This document shows positions 62,421 to 64,000 of a stretch of DNA of 64,000 nucleotides, piece by piece. This DNA is from Siderastrea siderea (taxonomy: Eukaryota > Cnidaria > Anthozoa > Scleractinia > Rhizangiidae). The notes under the pieces were generated by a model that was given only the letters and a program-made list of their open reading frames with translations, was not told where the DNA came from and did not search any database. The position numbers were made by a program, and so were the translations under genes. The first letter of the stretch is position 1; every line of letters begins with the position of its first letter. The DNA lies in the NCBI GenBank assembly GCA_964030785.1, contig OZ034978.1:12699953-12763952 (forward strand), given 5' to 3'.

Positions 62421-63659
62421 TACATCTGGTGAATAGATGCTAACAGTCCTAATATCCATTAGACCACCCAAGGATTATGAGTAAATAAACTAGAATTATA
62501 CAAAACATGCCAGTAAGGAATAAACAAGAGATGTTGAACAAACCTCTTTTCTTTCTCTCAACAGAACAGACATTCATGACCCTACAATGTCAGGGAATAA
62601 GCAGATTTGCAAAATGATCAAAGAAAGAGTGTGACTTGTAAGCAATACAGCCTAGTGGATGGGCTATACAAAATACTGGAAATACAAAATGTGGTCAATA
62701 ACACACCCTCTGAGTGGTTGACTGGGCAATGTGCACAAAGCTAGCACTATCTAAAATACAGTGACACTATGACATCACGTTAATTTATTTATATGTACTA
62801 TATATTCCCCTGCGCATGCTTTCATAACTTTCATTTTACTTTACGTATTATGGTAACACTTGATATGTACTTTTATTGGTGAAATAAACATTACTATTAC
62901 TATTACTATTACGTTACTCAGGCCCTATCATGTATGAGTTTTCAATCATTAATTTTAATTTGAAGTAAATATTAATCACTATTATTATAAATCTAGACTT
63001 TGAATGAACTAATCAGGTAGGGACCAGGCAGACCATAACCTTCCATGTGACAGGAAGGACGTAGCTACTGCAAGTGACAGCTGCCTAGGAAACAAAGCCA
63101 CAGAGCTTTACTTTGCTACAGCAACATGGAGCACTTTCTATACTATACAAGCTATTTTGTTAGTGTTTTGCTTCGCCATGCACCCACTTCCATAGGCAGT
63201 TTTGATATCTGAGTTGTAATTCCTTGGTTCATATTTATGGGCCTTAACGATCACTGACTGTAATGTTGTTATAAGAAGTACTGAGTAATTGTCTGTAGGA
63301 TTATTATTGATAAACCACCCGAACCATCACTGTTGTGGAGTTTGGGGTTTAGAACTGGCAATTATTTTTCAGACCATCAGTTTCATGTCGATATTCATTA
63401 GTCATGTAAGCAATTGGAAATAACTGAAAGTTCCATCTTGTGCATGTGGTAATTAAAAGTAATCTTGCCATTCATGTGCAAACAGCAAAAATGGACAAAA
63501 ATAGCCTGCAAACTCCTGAGCTAGCATCCCTAATTTTGCAGGCTATCTCAGACCATCTGATTAAAAAGACATGTTAATTGATTAATGTGCATTCTAACCT
63601 TCCTTCCAGAGTTCTTTCTTCATCTGAAGAATCCTTGGCTTTCTGAGCTTCCCACTCAT
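41233..63659 (-). CDS. F-box/leucine-rich-repeat protein (FBXL family), complete 19-exon gene
   Basis: Minus-strand exons: 63659-63599, 59582-59548, 56816-56710, 55980-55895, 55293-55198, 54133-54020, 53557-53460, 53026-52986, 52459-52384, 51658-51602, 51126-51016, 50429-50375, 49361-49318, 48218-48139, 46884-46779, 45965-45878, 45425-45246, 44419-44306, 41450-41233. All are GT-AG and phases agree throughout: 1767 nt, 588 residues. The order is a charged N terminus (1-68), an F-box (about 70-113), leucine-rich repeats of the RNI/FBXL type (about 115-478), then an acidic tail (about 517-588). F-box proteins join SKP1-CUL1 ubiquitin ligases, the LRR part choosing the substrate. The substrate and exact ortholog are not recognised. 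The start ATG (MSGKLRKPRILQ) is the only in-frame ATG upstream of the F-box with consistent phase. Exons 1-3 are the least certain. Confidence 0.85.
41884..43733. mobile_element. 1.85-kb hairpin (foldback) element with TTAA flanks
   Basis: The ends ggtgactcgatcgaaataaa and tttatttcgatcgagtcacc are inverted. The similarity continues inward on both sides for about 880 bp (for example aatcaaatgaaaggaaatttgc-type tracts near 42645 and 42960), leaving a loop of under about 100 bp near 42760-42850. The element is bounded by TTAA at 41880-41883 and 43734-43737, the target site used by piggyBac-type transposases. The arms differ at scattered positions (for example the tract beside gcgctttccaaatttgactg), so it is older than the repeat at 22234-26215. 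No transposase frame. It lies in the last intron of the FBXL gene. Confidence 0.8.
44220..44990. repeat. C-rich tract and gcgaaatt-type AT-rich repeat
   Basis: 44236-44285 is a run of cccccagtcc units. From about 44495 to 44890, variants of tcgcgaaattaaa and tcgcagattgcg recur, ending in (TTTA)n at 44930-44975. The long plus-strand frame over it is discussed under rejected items. Confidence 0.5.
45050..45235. repeat. Dispersed repeat with gaaatcctatgatgtgatcattcaaatgaaa
   Basis: The ordered tracts gattctaacttctg, gaaatcctatgatgtga and cattcaaatgaaa recur at 6065-6125, 47010-47070 and 47515-47740, and weakly near 48050. In the last of these full copies they form a tandem pair about 115 bp apart. 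The family name is unknown. Confidence 0.55.
45246..54133 (-). CDS. FBXL gene exons 6-17: leucine-rich repeats
   Basis: Repeats of the pattern C..L..L.L..C..LTD.GL are visible, as in NLKSLDLSLSPHFLTEFAIL (exon 6), CKLLKELNISGVDV (exon 7), CKNLNHVNLEGNKSL (exon 9), CKNLKTINISGCIMLTDEGF (exon 11), LTDQGLRGIGNLSLL (exons 12-13), LRELDLSKTSVVDD-type (exon 14), LNLDSCQEGITDAGLQCL (exon 15), ITDEGVVQLSGNGTLE (exon 16) and LTLLDLSGCTGITNTSLELF (exon 17). The short exons each carry a piece of a repeat, which is usual for this family. Exon 10 (MLPPTCENLFLKECTQ) is the least LRR-like, and the exon 12 acceptor is weak. Confidence 0.85.
47195..47480. repeat. Compound tetranucleotide microsatellite (CTGA)n(CTGG)n(ATTG)n(GGACAGAC)n
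   Basis: Nearly 290 bp change motif by single-base steps: ctga, then ctgg, ctga again, attg, then ggacagac. It lies in an FBXL intron and is probably very variable in length. Confidence 0.95.
47515..47740. repeat. Tandem pair of the gaccattcaaatgaaagcta repeat
   Basis: Two units of about 115 bp, each with gctgtttactatgctgtaca, aggtggttcc and aatgaaagctactg. The reading frame across them is an artefact. Confidence 0.65.
48540..49245 (+). mobile_element. Penelope-like retroelement remnant (GIY-YIG end), with inverted flanks
   Basis: At 48694-48790 the plus strand encodes RLARTQTSAVSEHANKTHTG. After a deletion and frame change, at 48807-49063 it encodes KEAIHIRLHSDNINRDNGIE followed by IPEAWIPTIKKH and a stop. 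This is the C-terminal GIY-YIG endonuclease segment typical of Penelope-like elements. The reverse transcriptase is missing. A tract of about 60 bp with gtgtagtcctgagaaggact at 48543-48603 returns inverted at 49190-49247, as in the odd terminal repeats of this class. The downstream ctgatgaagactagcag and gtcgaaacg resemble a hammerhead ribozyme core. The element is broken and lies antisense to the FBXL gene. Confidence 0.7.
49580..50000. repeat. taccccgttcta repeats and C-run
   Basis: The tract ataccccgttctaraaa occurs near 49630 and 49860, and a variant (attccccgttctagatc) near 49895. A tract of 14 Cs is at 49974-49987. A decayed MITE is possible but no clear ends were found. Confidence 0.35.
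51345..51545 (+). repeat. Dispersed SINE-like repeat (family of 10300-10560)
   Basis: Contains gatgggatgctagtccactg, acacctgaga, aaagttccttgtctaaa and acaacacaatgcagagacca in the family order. Lies in an FBXL intron. Confidence 0.6.
53085..53296. mobile_element. MITE with ttaaccctttaagccc ends
   Basis: Starts ttaaccctttaagcccta and ends gggcttaaaggattaa. The interior matches the copy at 18247-18432 (gatatttagacaaattctcc, aaatgtatggagaac). About 160 bp from FBXL exon 7. Confidence 0.75.
54185..54660. repeat. SINE-like fragments and G-rich tract
   Basis: The tract gatggtatgccagtccactg near 54200 and its duplicate near 54356 belong to the SINE-like family. 54378-54500 is strongly purine-rich with many GGG runs (for example ggggggggacaggggggcag). 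Confidence 0.55.
55198..55980 (-). CDS. FBXL gene exons 4-5: F-box
   Basis: Exon 4 (55980-55895) encodes PPIFQLNEYTMLHIFSYL then TAKDRIRIER. Exon 5 (55293-55198) continues VCRRWRLLAIKSW. Joined through a split valine codon this is a textbook F-box: a start with PxxxL, a hydrophobic first helix, then RVCRRWR and the closing Trp. It binds SKP1. After it TTHLDFQGAFTSF begins the first leucine-rich repeat. Confidence 0.9.
57258..57500. mobile_element. Foldback MITE of about 240 bp
   Basis: Left ctcattcccaaagtcctcag and right ctgaggactctgggaatgag are inverted. The inner tracts gccaggagagactctggg and cccagagtctcttccggc are also inverted, so it folds over nearly its full length. Confidence 0.7.
57894..58288. 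mobile_element. Foldback element with tgcagactgcagac arms
   Basis: Each arm of about 110 bp consists of repeated tgcagact and gggtacaaa units. The left arm (57894-58005) and the right arm (58185-58288) are inverted copies: aaaatgcagactgcagacta left, tagtctgcagtctgtatttt right. About 180 bp of AT-rich DNA separates them. Confidence 0.75.
58991..59440. mobile_element. Tc1/pogo-type MITE, TA-flanked
   Basis: The ends ccgtatttactcacaagagt and gctctttcaagtaaatacag are inverted and bounded by TA (58989-58990, 59441-59442). The first bases match those of the pogo-like element at 11976, so the same transposase may have moved both. The interior is repetitive (aataagcgccaccc, gtgccgcccccgaataagtg). 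Confidence 0.7.
60037..60228. mobile_element. MITE of the ggttccagaaaatatccatac family, 0.19 kb
   Basis: The shortest of three copies: ttccagaaaatatccatact at the left, gtatggatattttctggaac at the right, and almost only the two subterminal C-rich tracts in between. Confidence 0.75.
60494..60706. mobile_element. MITE with ttaaccctttaagccc ends, inverted copy
   Basis: Starts ttaaccctttaagccctg and ends gcttaaagggttaa. The interior is the reverse complement of the copies at 18247 and 53085. Confidence 0.75.
60771..62010. mobile_element. MITE of the ggttccagaaaatatccatac family, 1.24 kb
   Basis: The longest copy, with exact ends tgtggttccagaaaatatcc and ggatattttctggaaccaca. About 1 kb of AT-rich interior has no recognisable transposase. 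A GGGGGG run lies just inside the right end. Confidence 0.75.
62359..62420. repeat. (AAT)n microsatellite
   Basis: About 20 uninterrupted aat units. Confidence 0.95.
62421..63598. other. First FBXL intron, remaining part
   Basis: AT-rich; a short (TTACTA)n run near 62890. No gene or transposon end was identified. Confidence 0.4.
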
Positions 63660-63835
63660 TGCTAAATGTAACAAAGCCAAAGCTAAAGAAAGACAGCAGT
63701 CTCTCAGTGATCAGCAACCACAGTAAGCTTAAGGCCTGCAAGCAAGCTCTGCTACGAAGTGGGAACCAAGGGGACTCTTCCTGTTAGCTCTCCTATTGTC
63801 AGTGAGTTAACATACCCTCGTAGAAACTCTACACC

Positions 63836-64000
63836 GGATCTTTTAAAAGGATCCTTATAGAATCATAATCCAAGATCCTTCTTAGATCCCATAGATCCTG
63901 AAAATTGGATCCTGTAAGACTATAGACAGGAACTTAATAGGATCCAATAAGATCTTGTGCAGGATCCTAAATGATTTTACAGGATCTCAAGTGGGATCCT
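63836..64000. repeat. GATCC-centred degenerate repeat at the window edge
   Basis: About ten variants of aggatcctt, ggatcctg, agatccc and aagatctt occur in 165 bp, spaced about 12-20 bp. Each is centred on the palindrome GATC. It continues past the window end. It lies about 180 bp upstream of the proposed FBXL start codon. Confidence 0.7.

Noticed and set aside
62222..62425. Poly-isoleucine minus-strand frame
   Set aside because: Translation of the (AAT)n microsatellite.

Overview
The window looks like nuclear DNA from an animal, most likely a cnidarian and probably an anthozoan such as a stony coral. The genes are intron-rich with GT-AG introns, the sequence is AT-rich, and there are many short inverted-repeat transposons and tRNA-derived SINEs. 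The protein families are animal ones: RNF25, a two-pore potassium channel, PRRT-like, FBXL, and a GPI-anchored alpha carbonic anhydrase. The species assignment is inference, because no species-specific marker was found.

Layout. (1) 397-636 (+): last exon of an alpha carbonic anhydrase whose other exons lie left of the window. (2) 4532-20719 (-): a complete 10-exon RNF25 gene (RWD plus RING-H2 ubiquitin ligase), reconstructed with consistent splice phases to 700 residues. Its repeat-built tail ends in three PPPGF motifs. Its introns hold a TTA-flanked MITE, SINEs, a satellite-like array of hairpin units and a broken pogo-like transposon. (3) 22234-26215: an almost perfect inverted repeat with 1.59-kb arms. 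(4) 27233-30457 (+): a two-exon K2P potassium channel of 334 residues, with the intron inside the first pore-loop glycine codon. (5) 37770-38888 (+): a seven-helix PRRT3/4-like membrane protein encoded in one exon. (6) 41233-63659 (-): a 19-exon F-box/leucine-rich-repeat gene of 588 residues with a very acidic tail. Its introns hold a 1.85-kb hairpin element with TTAA ends, a Penelope-like remnant and several MITE families.

The genes are not an operon and need not work together. RNF25 and the F-box protein are both ubiquitin-ligase components but act in different complexes. The carbonic anhydrase and the K2P channel, whose pore carries a TASK-type histidine, are both plausible parts of acid-base and membrane physiology.

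All exon boundaries were read by eye from splice sites, reading phase and family resemblance; no transcript or database evidence was available. More than half of the window is intron or intergenic DNA, much of it repeat-derived.
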